Assembly: GCF_000238995.1 (NCBI RefSeq)
Contig: NC_016638.1
Coordinates: forward strand, 434,001 to 498,000
DNA from: Mycoplasma haemocanis str. Illinois
Lineage (GTDB): Bacteria > Bacillota_I > Bacilli_A > Mycoplasmatales > Mycoplasmoidaceae
DNA: 64,000 nt
Direction of reading: 5' to 3'
The stretch's first letter is position 1; each line of letters begins with the position of its first letter. Shown here piece after piece: positions 55,047 through 64,000 of the stretch. Made by a program: the position numbers and the translations under genes. The notes beneath the pieces were generated by a model, which did no database searches, was not told the origin of the DNA, and was given only the letters and a program-made list of their open reading frames with translations.

Positions 55047-55931
55047 ACTACTTAATAAAGCGACTTAGTCTTATACCGTTGAAAGCCTATGCAAAATTAT
55101 GGAATCTTTGTAATCATTATCTCCAGACATCTTCTGCACTAATTCCTTACACTTTCCAATCTTAGTTTGATGAAAGCAAAAGTTAAGAGCAATACATCGC
55201 TTCTTAGCCTCTCATACTTAGATCTTTTTCATCTTTTAATGTATCTAAATACGCACCTCGTTTCATCCACCCTTCCTAAATTTATCCTTAACGTGGACTT
55301 TAGGGAAAAAGTGAACATTTAACTGAGATATAACTCTTAGCGAACAAATCCAAAACAATACGAAAATTAAGTTCCTTATGCCAATACTCCAACTAGGAGA
55401 GATGTACATTATGAATCCATCTAATTTTGGTTACGTGACTTTTTTAGAGAATATCGCAGGATTGGTATTAGATGTAAAAATGAAACTCCAAAGAAGAAAA
55501 AGCCCCATACGGGTTATTAAATCGTTTCCGAAAAAAGGAACTGTTCTTCAAAAAACAAGGTTCTCTGGCTCCAGATTCAGAATCTAAAACTGAAAGTAGA
55601 CCTACAACCGTCAACACAGTAGAAATCTTTAACCACAAATACCGCGTCTTCGCAACTGATAACAATCCAACTAAGACGGTATTGAAAGAAATGGAAAATT
55701 TAAAGACTATTTGGGGAATTTAATTCCTCACCAACAAATAAAAACATTTATAGGCAATGTTTGAAAGGCTTGCGAAGGTTACGAGATATAAAAGATTTGT
55801 TACAGCTGCAGGAAACGTCAGATATGTTTATTTTTGAAAATACAACAAGAACTGAATTTACTCATATTGGATTCAAACTAAATCAAAAAACTTTCAAGCG
55901 TCTCTTTCTAATTAATTAACCGAAAGAAATC
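55047..55931. pseudogene. Long region of decayed paralogues
   Basis: 885 bases with no intact gene. On the minus strand 55075-55300 a broken frame holds CKELVQKMSGDNDYKDSI and KDKFRKGGWNE-like pieces. On the plus strand, a frame from about 55500 (SESKTESRPTTVNTVEIFNH) ends at TAA near 55722, and the F4-like end FVTAAGNVRYVYFWKYNKN runs to TAA near 55918 in another frame. This reads as an F4 gene broken by frameshifts. Confidence 0.55.
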
Positions 55932-56384
55932 ATGAGTATTGGAATTACTAAATCAGTGGCTGCAGTAGCTTTTCTTGCTGGGACTGGGGCTGTTTTTTCT
56001 GAAACTAGGAGTTCAAGTAATTCCGGAGAACAACTGTCTTCAACTATTCAAGATACCTCTATCTTTGAGACATCCAAAAGTGAGGCGATAAGTCCCCTAC
56101 AAGGAAAATGTAAGATTTGGGAAGTTATATTAGGTCAGGGGAGTTATAAGGTAACTAAGATAGTTCGAGAAATTACAGATAGAGATGAGTTGGTGAATGA
56201 TTCCGATCCCGCTAATGCAACATTTAGGGCTGAAATACGGGATGCTTGTTTAGGAAAAAAGGACACTCGTGTAAGGGTAGAAGGTCACATATACATTTAT
56301 ATTTCTAGATTGAACGGAAGATGGGCGTATTCTAGTGTGGTTCAGCATTACAACTGACATGGGAATGGTGTATCGACCCAATAA
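55932..56384 (+). CDS. F4 family protein
   Basis: A 150-aa protein from ATG 55932 (MSIGITKSVAAVAFLAGTGAVF). Ser-rich linker (TRSSSNSGEQLSSTIQD), then CKIWEVILGQGSYKVTKIVR, EIRDACLGKKDTRVRVEG, IYIYISRLNGRWAYSS. It ends a little earlier than other F4 proteins; only the last TGA Trp and eight more codons follow. Confidence 0.82.
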
Positions 56385-56454
56385 CTTTGACTTTACGTTA
56401 TTAATCAATTCACACCATTCTTTATAGTTTCGTCGAACGGTTGAAGGATGGGTT

Positions 56455-57330
56455 CTATAAGCTAATTTCAGATGGATTGGAACTCTTAAGGCATCTAAAT
56501 CTGAATTTCGGATAAACGTCGCTAAAAACTTTATTTTCAGAAAATTTCTTTTCCTGGTGGTCGGTGCACCATTTCTTTAAACTCTCCTTACCTATCCCCT
56601 CTACAGCTTCAGATTTTCAAGAATCTAATCCCTTAATAGATTCATATTTAGAACTCAAATCACCATCATTATCCCCGTTTGTTAACAATAAATTACTCTC
56701 CCCATTTTGAGTTATTAATTCGAGAATACTTGAGAAGCTCTTAGGTGTGCAAAAAGTCCTAACATTCAAAATTAATGTCTCTTCTATCTCTCTCTTTAAT
56801 GAATCCTCACATCACTTTTTAAAAGCAGCACTAGCAGTCGGAAGATCCTCAAGTTCTTTACCATTGTTGCCCATTTTAGGTTTGTAACCTATTAGGTCAT
56901 GAAAGCCATTAATGTGTTTTCGAAATACATAAGCAACCTTGTATTGATCATCTGAATTATCACCATTTATAAGTTTTCCAAGACCCCCATCTAATTGGAT
57001 AATCCTAGCTTTAACTGTCTTTGGATTATCTACGCATAATAAAGAAGCACTCTCCTTAAGGTTCTCATAGTTCTCGGAATCAATATGATTCCGACATCAC
57101 CCCTTTACCCCCTCAATATTAGAAGTATCTATACTCAACTTTTCAGCCAACCCCAAATTCTCCTCTAATACAGCCTTTCAATAATTAGCCTCCGAATCTG
57201 AAATCAATCTCAATCCTTGCCATTCCAAATACTGTCGTAATGTCTTTGGTTTCAGATGATGAAACTTATATCAACTCCCTATTCCCAAAGTGCCCGCACC
57301 CAATAAAACCAAAGGAGCAAGGGCTTTCAT
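56455..57330 (-). CDS. F3 family protein
   Basis: A 291-aa protein from ATG 57330 (MKALAPLVLLGAGTLGIGSWY). HHLKPKTLRQYLEWQGLRLI to TVKARIIQLDG is shared with 51182 almost base for base, as are the blocks around FRKHINGFHDLIGYKP and FSSILELITQNGES. Differences cluster near residues 70-80 and after 230. The pair is the clearest recent F3 duplication. Confidence 0.87.
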
Positions 57331-57425
57331 ATTTTTAAAAATTTATAGATTCTGGGTTAAAGGAATTGTTTTTTACTAAATAAAAAGAATGACATAGGTA
57401 AGGAATCTATTACTGATGTAGGAAC

Positions 57426-57899
57426 ATGTCTTACGAAGTTTTAAAGATAGCAGCACTAGGGAGTTCTGCCGTAGCTATTGGGGGAGGCTTGGCGGCCGGT
57501 TCTTCCGCCTTTTCAGGAAATAAATCTGATGTAATCAAAGATTCATCTCTCACTTCTACAGAACCACCAAAGTCTTGCGTTATTTATGAGATGGAGGAAC
57601 CTACGCCCAAAGGCAACATAGGTAATCGGAGATTTAAAAAAATTAAGAAGAAGTTTGTTGGAAGGGATGCATTCTTAGAAGAGCTTACAAAAAGAGGGGA
57701 TGTATGAAATAAGAAGGAGTTGGAAGATAAAATTGGCGCAAAATGTGATCAAGGTAAAGATTCTTATATCTGATGGGGTAAGGGGGATTCAAGGTACGGC
57801 GAAACGTGGATATATGCTAAAGATATGAATGAAAAGGGAATCAATTGAATTGAGGATCCTGATGTAATTAAAAATTCTAAAGATATTCTTAACAAGTAG
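57426..57899 (+). CDS. F4 family protein
   Basis: A 157-aa protein from ATG 57426 (MSYEVLKIAALGSSAVAIGGGL). SCVIYEMEEPTPKGNIGNRR, KKKFVGRDAFLEELTKRGDV, KIGAKCDQGKDSYIWWGKG, GETWIYAKDMNEKGINW. Shares the WWGKG..ETWIY end with 59892 and 50628. Divergent from the F3 gene at 56455. Confidence 0.84.
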
Positions 57900-58736
57900 A
57901 GTTATCGCATTTCAAGGATTTTAAGTTCATCATTTTCCGTCTTAGGACATCTAAATCTAAACTTTGGATAGAGGATACTAGAGACAGCTTCGTTAGAAAA
58001 TCTTTCATCCTTGTTTTATTACACCAATGTTTTAAGTATTCTTCAGAACCCGTGCTATTCTTGACATCCTACTTCCAAGAAGAAAAGTTTTTTATAGAAT
58101 GATATTTATCTCCTAGGACGGAAGAATTATCGTGATCAATTAAAAGAAAACTTTCTTCTCCCCTAGACTTAATCAACTCGGAAATATCTTCAAATCCTTT
58201 GGGAGAAGAAAGTAATTTTACATTGGCGACTATCGTATCATCTGGAGTAGCATTTAAGACTTCCTACACCATACACTCAAATCCTTTCCAGCGTTTCCAA
58301 GATCCTCAGTTATAGGTTTCCTTTCTCTTATTGCGGAGGGACAAAACCTATAAGTTCTGTAATTCCCGATATGTGCTTCTTAAATATATAAGGGACCCTA
58401 TATCTATCTTATTAACCCCTCTTTAATAAGACTATCTATATTTCCATCTAACTGGATAATCCTAGCCCTAACTGTTTTAGGATTATCTACACACAAAAGG
58501 GATACACCTACTTTTAAATTTTCAGACTCCAAATTAGCTTTACATTATCCCTTTATTCCCTCAATATTAGAAATATCTATACTTAAAGTTGCTGAAACCT
58601 TCTTATTCTCATACAAAACAGATTGTCAATGATTTCTCTCGGTATCTTTAATTAACTTAAGTCCTTGTCACTCTAGAGTGACTAAATCTATATCCACCTC
58701 CCAGTCCCAATAAAACTGATATAGAAGGGGCCTCAT
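57900..58736 (-). pseudogene. F3 family pseudogene
   Basis: Runs from an ATG at 58736 (MRPLLSVLLGLGGGYRFS) to about 57910 with all F3 landmarks (VRARIIQLDGNIDSL, YPKFRFRCPK), but with a deletion after the membrane segment and several stops or frameshifts, for example TAG codons in the cysteine modules near 58070 and 58263. The loss looks recent because most of the sequence is still recognisable. Confidence 0.82.
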
Positions 58737-58801
58737 AACACAAGAACTTCCACAAATAAAGCAAAATAGAAGAAGAATTTAGTAACTAGCTGTCCGCTCA
58801 T

Positions 58802-59263
58802 ATGGATATTTCTGTTTTTAAATTAATAGCTCTAGGGGGAAGTGCAATCATTGGAGGAGGCACTATAGCGAGTCAAGCCTTCTTTGACGATGAAAAAGAA
58901 CAAATTCAAACCCAAATTCAGGAATCAGTAGAAACCCCTAATGAGGGGGTTACATGTACCATTTATAAAGGTGAAAAAGAACCACACATTCGAAAGCTTA
59001 GAAAGATCACAGATAAATTAGGAAGTAAAGAAGATTTCTTTAAAGCAAGGGAACAAGATGAAAAAAGAATATGGAATTTCGATTCTCTAAAACGAGAAAT
59101 AGAAACAGGTTGTCAACGATCTAGAACTCATAGGATTTATATTTGATACGGTCCAGTTTACGGTAAGCCTGATACTTGAATATTTGGTAGTGATATAAGC
59201 AACATTGACTGATTGAAGAAAAGTGATGTTGAAATTCCTGAAGAACTTAAATTAAAGGAATAG
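58802..59263 (+). CDS. F4 family protein
   Basis: A 153-aa protein from ATG 58802 (MDISVFKLIALGGSAIIGGG). A Gln/Glu linker (EQIQTQIQESVETPNEG), then TCTIYKGEKEPHIRKLRKIT, EIETGCQRSRTHRIYIWYG, PDTWIFGSDISNIDWLKKSD. Ends EIPEELKLKE. No Shine-Dalgarno sequence before the start. Confidence 0.84.
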
Positions 59264-59363
59264 TAAAGGAAATTTCATACGTTTAAATTAAAACCTAGGG
59301 AAGACGAGGTACGATTTTCCTAAACAACAAAAAGAAGTTTGAAAATTGGTACCCGTCAGAAGT

Positions 59364-59885
59364 ATGTCTTACGGATTATTTAAATTATCCGCTTTTATGG
59401 GTATTGCAGTTGCTAGTGGAGGCATCACGGTTAGCTCCCTCATATTCTCCGTATCTAAAGATGAATCAACCACTTACAAGACTTCCTCTTATAGATCTTC
59501 AAAAGAGAACTTAGAGCTTCCTAACTTTAATACTCAAGTGGAGAAAAGAAATGAGCCTTCTACAGTTGCTAAAAAGTGTGTGATTTTTGAAACTGATGAA
59601 GCTACAGGATCCGGAAGTACAAGAAATATAACTAAGATTCTTAAAAGATACGACAATCTAAATCAATTTTTAAAAGATATAACCGATAACAGGCACAATA
59701 AGTTTAAAAATGACGTGAGTGAGGCGTGTAGTAGGAAAAATTTAAATGATCACCAAGGGGATATAACTGTCTACGTTTACAAAAAAAGTGATGGGTTATG
59801 AAACTATACTCAATTTTTACAAAAGAAAGACTGATCTAAAGATCCTGAAATTAGAAAAAATTCCCCTGGAGTAAATCTAGATTAA
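59364..59885 (+). CDS. F4 family protein
   Basis: A 173-aa protein; ATG 59364 (MSYGLFKLSAFMGIAVASGG) was chosen over an upstream TTG at 59346. Longest F4 linker, Ser/Thr/Lys-rich (YKTSSYRSSKENLELPNFN). Core KCVIFETDEATGSGSTRNIT, VSEACSRKNLNDHQGDITVY, then DGLWNYTQFLQKKDWSKD. Followed by 59892 six bases on, in one direction. Confidence 0.84.
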
Positions 59886-59891
59886 GAGTCA

Positions 59892-60404
59892 ATGTCTCAT
59901 TTTTTAACAAAATTGGTGGTTATTGGTGCGGGAACTGCAGCAGCTGGAGGAGGAATTGTTGTAGGTACTTCCTCTAAAACTACAAGTAGCAAACAAGAAA
60001 CGTTTGATTCTCTGACTAAAAAGACCATTGATACAAAGCCCGAAACATCTTCAACTTCTTCCCAAAAAGCATCTATTTGCAATGTCTATTTAGCCGAAAG
60101 CCCAACTCCTAAAAAAGCGGGAGAAAGTCGTAAATTTACAAAATTTACAGATAAGTTTTGAAGCAAAGATGGATTTTTAAAGGAAGTTGACAAAAGGAAA
60201 TTATGAAATAAAGAAGAATTAAGAAGAGAGATAGCGGATGGTTGTTCAAAACACGGAAGAGTGTTTGTTTGATGGGGTGTGGGGAATCCAGCCTCCAAAG
60301 GAGAAACTTGGATATATTCCAAAGAAATGAATACCGAAAAGGATTGATTAAAAGAACTTAAAGTTGATCTTTCCCAACTTAAACAACAGGACTTGCCCTC
60401 TTAA
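59892..60404 (+). CDS. F4 family protein
   Basis: A 170-aa protein from ATG 59892 (MSHFLTKLVVIGAGTAAAGGG). Thr/Ser/Lys linker, then ICNVYLAESPTPKKAGESRK, DKFWSKDGFLKEVDKRKLWN, EIADGCSKHGRVFVWWGVG, GETWIYSKEMNTEKDWLKEL. Convergent with 60424, 19 bases away. Confidence 0.85.
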
Positions 60405-60423
60405 GAATTAATTTCCTCGTATC

Positions 60424-61041
60424 CTACTGGGTAGAGTCAACACAGTAGGTAGAAATCTCCTTATACAAATCATCACCCTCTCCTCTAAAGACATCGTCTT
60501 GCTTTAAATGACAATGCTTTTGGAGAGCGTTGACATCTTGAGAAGTAGGTGATAACTTATCAAAGATAGCTTGCAGAGATCTAGAAAGCTTATCCTTACC
60601 TTTTCCAATCAAATTACTATTAGCCTTAGTCCACGAAGAAGAGTCGGTTCCTGAAATGAATGAACTTCCTATTTTTTCTTTAACTGTATAAACACAATAA
60701 GTCTCAAATCACTTTATCTTAGTTGAGAATTCCTCAAAGGGTGTTGAAGATACCTTAGAGCATCAATTCTTAATATCTTCCGACTTTAAAGCATTCTTAG
60801 ACTTAACCTCTCTTAAAGAGGAATCCATCTCGGAACTACTATCCCCAGTTAACTTAGTCTTCCTAGCTTCCCACTTACTATCGTCCCCGGAAGAATTTGT
60901 AATTAAAGTTCCTTTATATTTATCTCCAAAAGTTATCTTCTTCTCTGAAGAGTGGAAGAACTTCATACCCACATAGACAGATCCAGCTGCACCTACTGTT
61001 CCTACCGAAAATAAAGAAACCAACTTTAAATTAACAGACAT
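60424..61041 (-). CDS. F1 family protein, FGDKYK subtype
   Basis: A 205-aa protein from ATG 61041 (MSVNLKLVSLFSVGTVGAAG). ITFGDKYKGTLITNSSG, KNWCSKVSSTPFEEF to FETYCVYTVKEKIG, ALQKHCHLKQDDVFRGEGDD to ISTYCVDSTQ. Close relative of 34335-34949 with conserved linker DKLSRSLQAIFDKLS versus SSLPTSLQTIHDQLS. Confidence 0.85.
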
Positions 61042-61665
61042 CTAGTTCTTTCCGGGAGATGAATTTTCTACCTTCTTACAAAACTTAAATACATCCAAAT
61101 AAAGAGAATCGTTCTTATCCGTAAAGGGAGTCTCATATTTTTCCGTACATCAAGAATCCAGATTCTTATCTGATTGAACTTTCCGCATAACTTCGGAAAT
61201 CTGATCATCTTGCATTCTATCCAATCTATCCTTGGCATCTTTTCAAACGGATTCTCCTGTTCCAGTTATTAAGTTACTAATTTGTTCTTTCAGAAGATAA
61301 GTACAATACTTCTCCGTGTCCTTAACTAAGGAACTATTTTCTACATAAGGCTCAATAGCAGAATCTTCGCACCACTTCTTCAAATCCTCTCCAGTACCTT
61401 TATCTTTAATATTATTAAGCTCTGCATTCAAATCCTGAGTCTGATCTAACTTTAACTTCTCCAATCTACTATTTCACTCCTTACTAAAGTTTTCTCTATT
61501 TATCAATCTGCCCTTTAGTTTGTCTTTAATTGTAAGAATAATCTCATCATTATCTACTTCACCTAATGAGAAGATAACAAACTTATTACCAACATAAACC
61601 ATTCCTGCTGCTCCGGAAATTCCTGCGACAGCAATAAAAACGGCCTTTAAATATCCCAAAGACAC
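61042..61665 (-). CDS. F1 family protein
   Basis: A 207-aa protein from GTG 61665 (MSLGYLKAVFIAVAGISGAAG). NKFVIFSLGEVDNDEIILTI, DKLKGRLINRENF, KKWCEDSAIEPYVENS to TEKYCTYLLKEQISNLITG, DSWCTEKYETPFTDKNDSL to VFKFCKKVENS. Same subtype and array position (before an FGDKYK gene) as 34958. The GTG overlaps the upstream stop. Confidence 0.85.
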
Positions 61666-62387
61666 TAAATATCTCCTGCCTGTTTAGAACTTGGTGATTG
61701 AGTATCTTGAGAAGTAGAGGCAGGTTTAGCTGCTGCCGGTTTAGGAGGAGTAGCACATACTTTAGATACTTCTTTATAGAGGGCATCATCCTTTCCTTTA
61801 AATGGCTCTTCATACTTATTGAAACACCAATCTTTCAATTTGCCGGAAGTTCCTACCTTGTCCTTAACCTCATCTCAAACAGCTTGCAATTCCTTAGAAT
61901 AAGATTCTTTCTTGTTTTTTAAAAAGACCTCATCCACTGATTTCCAATCCTCCGGTTTTGTCTTTTGTTTACTCATAACCTTACTTGTCTGATCCTTTAT
62001 GGTATAAGTACAATAATCTTCAACTCCCTGAACAATCAACTTAAACTCCTCCCCTTCTTTTGGTTTTATCTTAGACTCATCGCATCAAGCCTTCAAGTCT
62101 TCTTTTTTCTTCTCTAAAGAATCTCGAATAGCTTCAAGTCCCTTATCCAAAGTCTTGTTTTTATCTTTTCTTAGCTTATTAAGACGTTCCTGCCACACTG
62201 CATCACGACTACCACTAATCAGCCTAGTACTGAAATCATCGGCAATGGTCTTTATAATACTGTCATCATCTGCTTGCACTTGTGAGATATCAGATAAAAA
62301 TGACCCTCCTGCATAGACTACACTACAAGTTCCTCCGACCCCGGCACAAGTCAATACAGCTAATTTAAAGGGTGCAAAAGCGGACAT
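61665..62387 (-). CDS. F1 family protein
   Basis: A 240-aa protein from ATG 62387 (MSAFAPFKLAVLTCAGVGG). GSFLSDISQVQADDDSIIKT, DDFSTRLISGSRD (DDF in place of DKF), KAWCDESKIKPKEGEEF to VEDYCTYTIKDQT, KDWCFNKYEEPFKGKDDAL to VSKVCATPPKPAA. N-terminus as in 36341 and C-terminus as in 37777, another mosaic. Confidence 0.86.
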
Positions 62388-62495
62388 TACTTATAGTAAA
62401 AACGCCTAATACTCAGATGGAAAAAATATCTTTAAAATTTATAAACTATTTCTTAACTTCTTTAGTTTAGTAACTGCAAAATCTCTTACGTAGAC
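62388..62495. other. Short AT-rich gap
   Basis: No gene or clear signal is visible between the F1 gene at 62387 and the small frame ending at 62496. Confidence 0.4.
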
Positions 62496-62693
62496 TTAAC
62501 AATAGAAAAAACCCCAGTCATCTATATTCAATAAAGAACGAAAGGAATCTGTTACTAAATTCTGCCTGGAAATCACAAATACACCATTCTTTATTAAATC
62601 TTCAGGAAATACAAACATAATGGAAGAATCTAATTGAGATTCCTTAATATAATTTTGACCCTTCCTTAAAATAGGACGATTAAACATCTCCAT
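62496..62693 (-). CDS. Small hypothetical protein, 65 aa
   Basis: Frame from ATG 62693 to TAA 62496. The ATG overlaps the stop of the upstream gene as TAATG, the same coupling used by real gene pairs in this window, which supports it. No signal segment, no Cys module (single terminal Cys), and no family recognised: FNRPILRKGQNYIKESQL, then FVFPEDLIKNGVFVISRQ. It could be the fused or leftover end of a degraded gene. Confidence 0.45.
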   Translation of the reverse strand: MEMFNRPILRKGQNYIKESQLDSSIMFVFPEDLIKNGVFVISRQNLVTDSFRSLLNIDDWGFFYC

Positions 62694-63298
62694 TAACTAG
62701 ACGAAGAAAAACATCACTTTTCTGCCTTCTCTCTAGCTTTTAGCTCTAGAAGTTCATACATCTTCTTGCTTAATAAATCAGAACATCATTTCTTTAAAGC
62801 AGGCCCTCCCTTAGTCTTATCAGAATTAGAGGCCTTAAATGTAGTATCATCAATCTCTAACCCTGACGTACCCTTACTTTTATTATAGGATTCCCAAGCC
62901 CCCTCTCAAGCCGAAGTATTATCTCCATCTAAAGGCAATAAAGAAGCGCTAGAAGTCGACTTTATCTCTTCGGATAATGATCGTGTATTAATAACACATC
63001 ACCTAGAAGCTAAATCCAACTTAGATTCATCAGATCCTTTTAGAGTTGTCTCACATCACTTAGAAAGATTACTATGTGTAACTTCCGGAATCTTATTCTT
63101 AGTGCTTACCTTGTATACTTCAGATCAACTACTCCACTCTACATCCCCAGCAGAAAGAATCTTTTGATGCTTCTGTAAAGAGGACTCAAGCTTAGATAAC
63201 AAAGTACGTTCTCCTTTTATAGCTCTATAGGAATAATATCCTCCAACTCCTAAAACACCAGTTCCAGATACCACTACTGCAAAAATAATCTTACTCAT
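62693..63298 (-). CDS. F2 family protein
   Basis: A 201-aa protein from ATG 63298 (MSKIIFAVVVSGTGVLGVGGYY). LLSKLESSLQKHQKILSAGD, SKWCETTLKGSDE to SRWCVINTRSLSEEI, DAAWE-type block (TSAWEGAWESYNKS), KKWCSDLLSKKMYELL to EKWCFSSSS. Full-length paralogue of 37138-37755, with many matching blocks. Confidence 0.85.
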
Positions 63299-63299
63299 C

Positions 63300-63902
63300 C
63301 TATTTACTTACCGTACAAAACTTATCTGCTCTCTTGTAATCATCATCTTGCTCATTAATAAAAGCCATGGAAGATACACGCCCACACCATTCCATCAAAT
63401 CCTGTTCCTTTATGGAATTCTTCTGTATTGCAGTGCTTCCATCATTTTTATTAATTAAAAGATTTTCAGAATTATTGTTATTGTAAGTATTTTTATTAGC
63501 TTCTCAGTCCTTAGACTGACTAGAAGTAAGTCACTTCTTCGTGTTGGAAGAATTTATCTTTCCTTGTAAATTACTTCTAGAACATCATAGCTTATAAGAG
63601 TCTAGAAGAGACTTATCGGTGGAAGATCCATGATCCTTACAAAACTTAATAATCTCCTCTTTTGTAGGTTTACCTGATTTAGCTTTTATAGTGGTGATGT
63701 TGGATTCAGAATATTCAGTAACTAATACATCCCAAACCTTACTGTGCTTCTCATAATCTAATATAATTCTATTCTCCATTTTTGATACCAAAGACATTAA
63801 ACTCTCCCCTTCTTTCCGCATATTAAGAAGATAGGTCCCTCCCGCTATTGATCCCACAACTCCCATGGAAGAAAGAGAAATTAAAATTGCTTTAGTAGAC
63901 AT
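63300..63902 (-). CDS. F2 family protein
   Basis: A 200-aa protein from ATG 63902 (MSTKAILISLSSMGVVGSIAGG). LMSLVSKMENRIILDYEKHS, IKFCKDHGSSTDKSL to YKLWCSRSNLQGKI, SKDWEANKNTYNNNN, MEWCGRVSSMAFINEQ to ADKFCTVSK. Same plan as 40588-41208, so the order F2, F2, F1 seen there recurs here. Confidence 0.84.
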
Positions 63903-64000
63903 TATTTATAGATAGTGCCATACTCCCTATCTCCCCCTCAATATTCATAAATAATATTTACAAGAATTATCTGCACATCACTTCTCTTAATCCTCCTTCC
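63903..64000 (-). other. Possible 3' end of another paralogue
   Basis: On the minus strand a short frame reads KWCADNSCKYYLWILRGR and ends in TAG near 63931; a TAA lies just before it in the same frame. A Lys-Trp-Cys start is typical of these families, so it may be the end of a gene continuing past the window, with a frameshift. Confidence 0.3.

Overview
This window comes from a mollicute that reads TGA as tryptophan, most likely a haemotropic mycoplasma (haemoplasma). Nearly every gene becomes a full-length frame only when TGA is read as Trp. The DNA is AT-rich, much of it is filled with short paralogous proteins of unknown function, and a 16S-23S-5S rRNA operon is present. The species cannot be fixed from this sequence alone. 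All CDS coordinates below use translation table 4.

Region 1 (1-14770) is a very large type I restriction-modification locus. It holds one hsdR, two different hsdM genes, and fourteen complete half-length hsdS genes (190-202 aa, one target-recognition domain each), plus one hsdS cut by the window edge and one hsdS pseudogene. The half-genes fall into three sequence classes: A (tail with MRKRQGxYYR), B (tail with LRDKQYEYYR) and C (QNGY start, NQGVWRLDP core). A and B tend to alternate as adjacent pairs. Three hsdS genes carry 12-bp tandem repeats in the spacer helix. hsdR carries a 3x8-bp repeat that shifts the frame; two copies would restore a 983-aa HsdR. The locus looks like a combinatorial, phase-variable DNA methylation/restriction system.

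Region 2 (14978-19762) is the rRNA operon on the minus strand, with no tRNA in the spacer. The 3' tail of 16S lacks a recognisable CCUCC anti-Shine-Dalgarno sequence, and most start codons in the window lack an AGGAGG-like site.

Region 3 (19808-29889) holds two unrecognised minus-strand genes, a DUF31-type serine protease, a DUF2779-type nuclease, and a divergent pair of related cysteine-containing surface-type proteins followed by a four-gene plus-strand operon.

Region 4 (29902-64000) is almost entirely paralogous genes, named here F1 to F6 for convenience. F1 (205-240 aa; glycine-rich membrane segment, DKF..RL box) forms long minus-strand tandem arrays. F2 (about 200 aa) is mixed in. F3 (277-292 aa, minus) and F4 (135-173 aa, mostly plus) alternate between 30 and 60 kb. 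F5 has two copies (152-153 aa). F6 is the divergent pair at 25-27 kb and its duplicate at 43-45 kb. Most F1-F3 proteins have a single N-terminal hydrophobic segment and repeated modules in which a Trp-Cys is followed 20-35 residues later by Tyr/Phe/Leu/Arg-Cys. They are probably exported or surface-anchored and form a reservoir for antigenic variation. Decayed copies fill the longer intergenic stretches, and at least one F4 gene is frameshifted by a 7-bp repeat that could switch it on and off.
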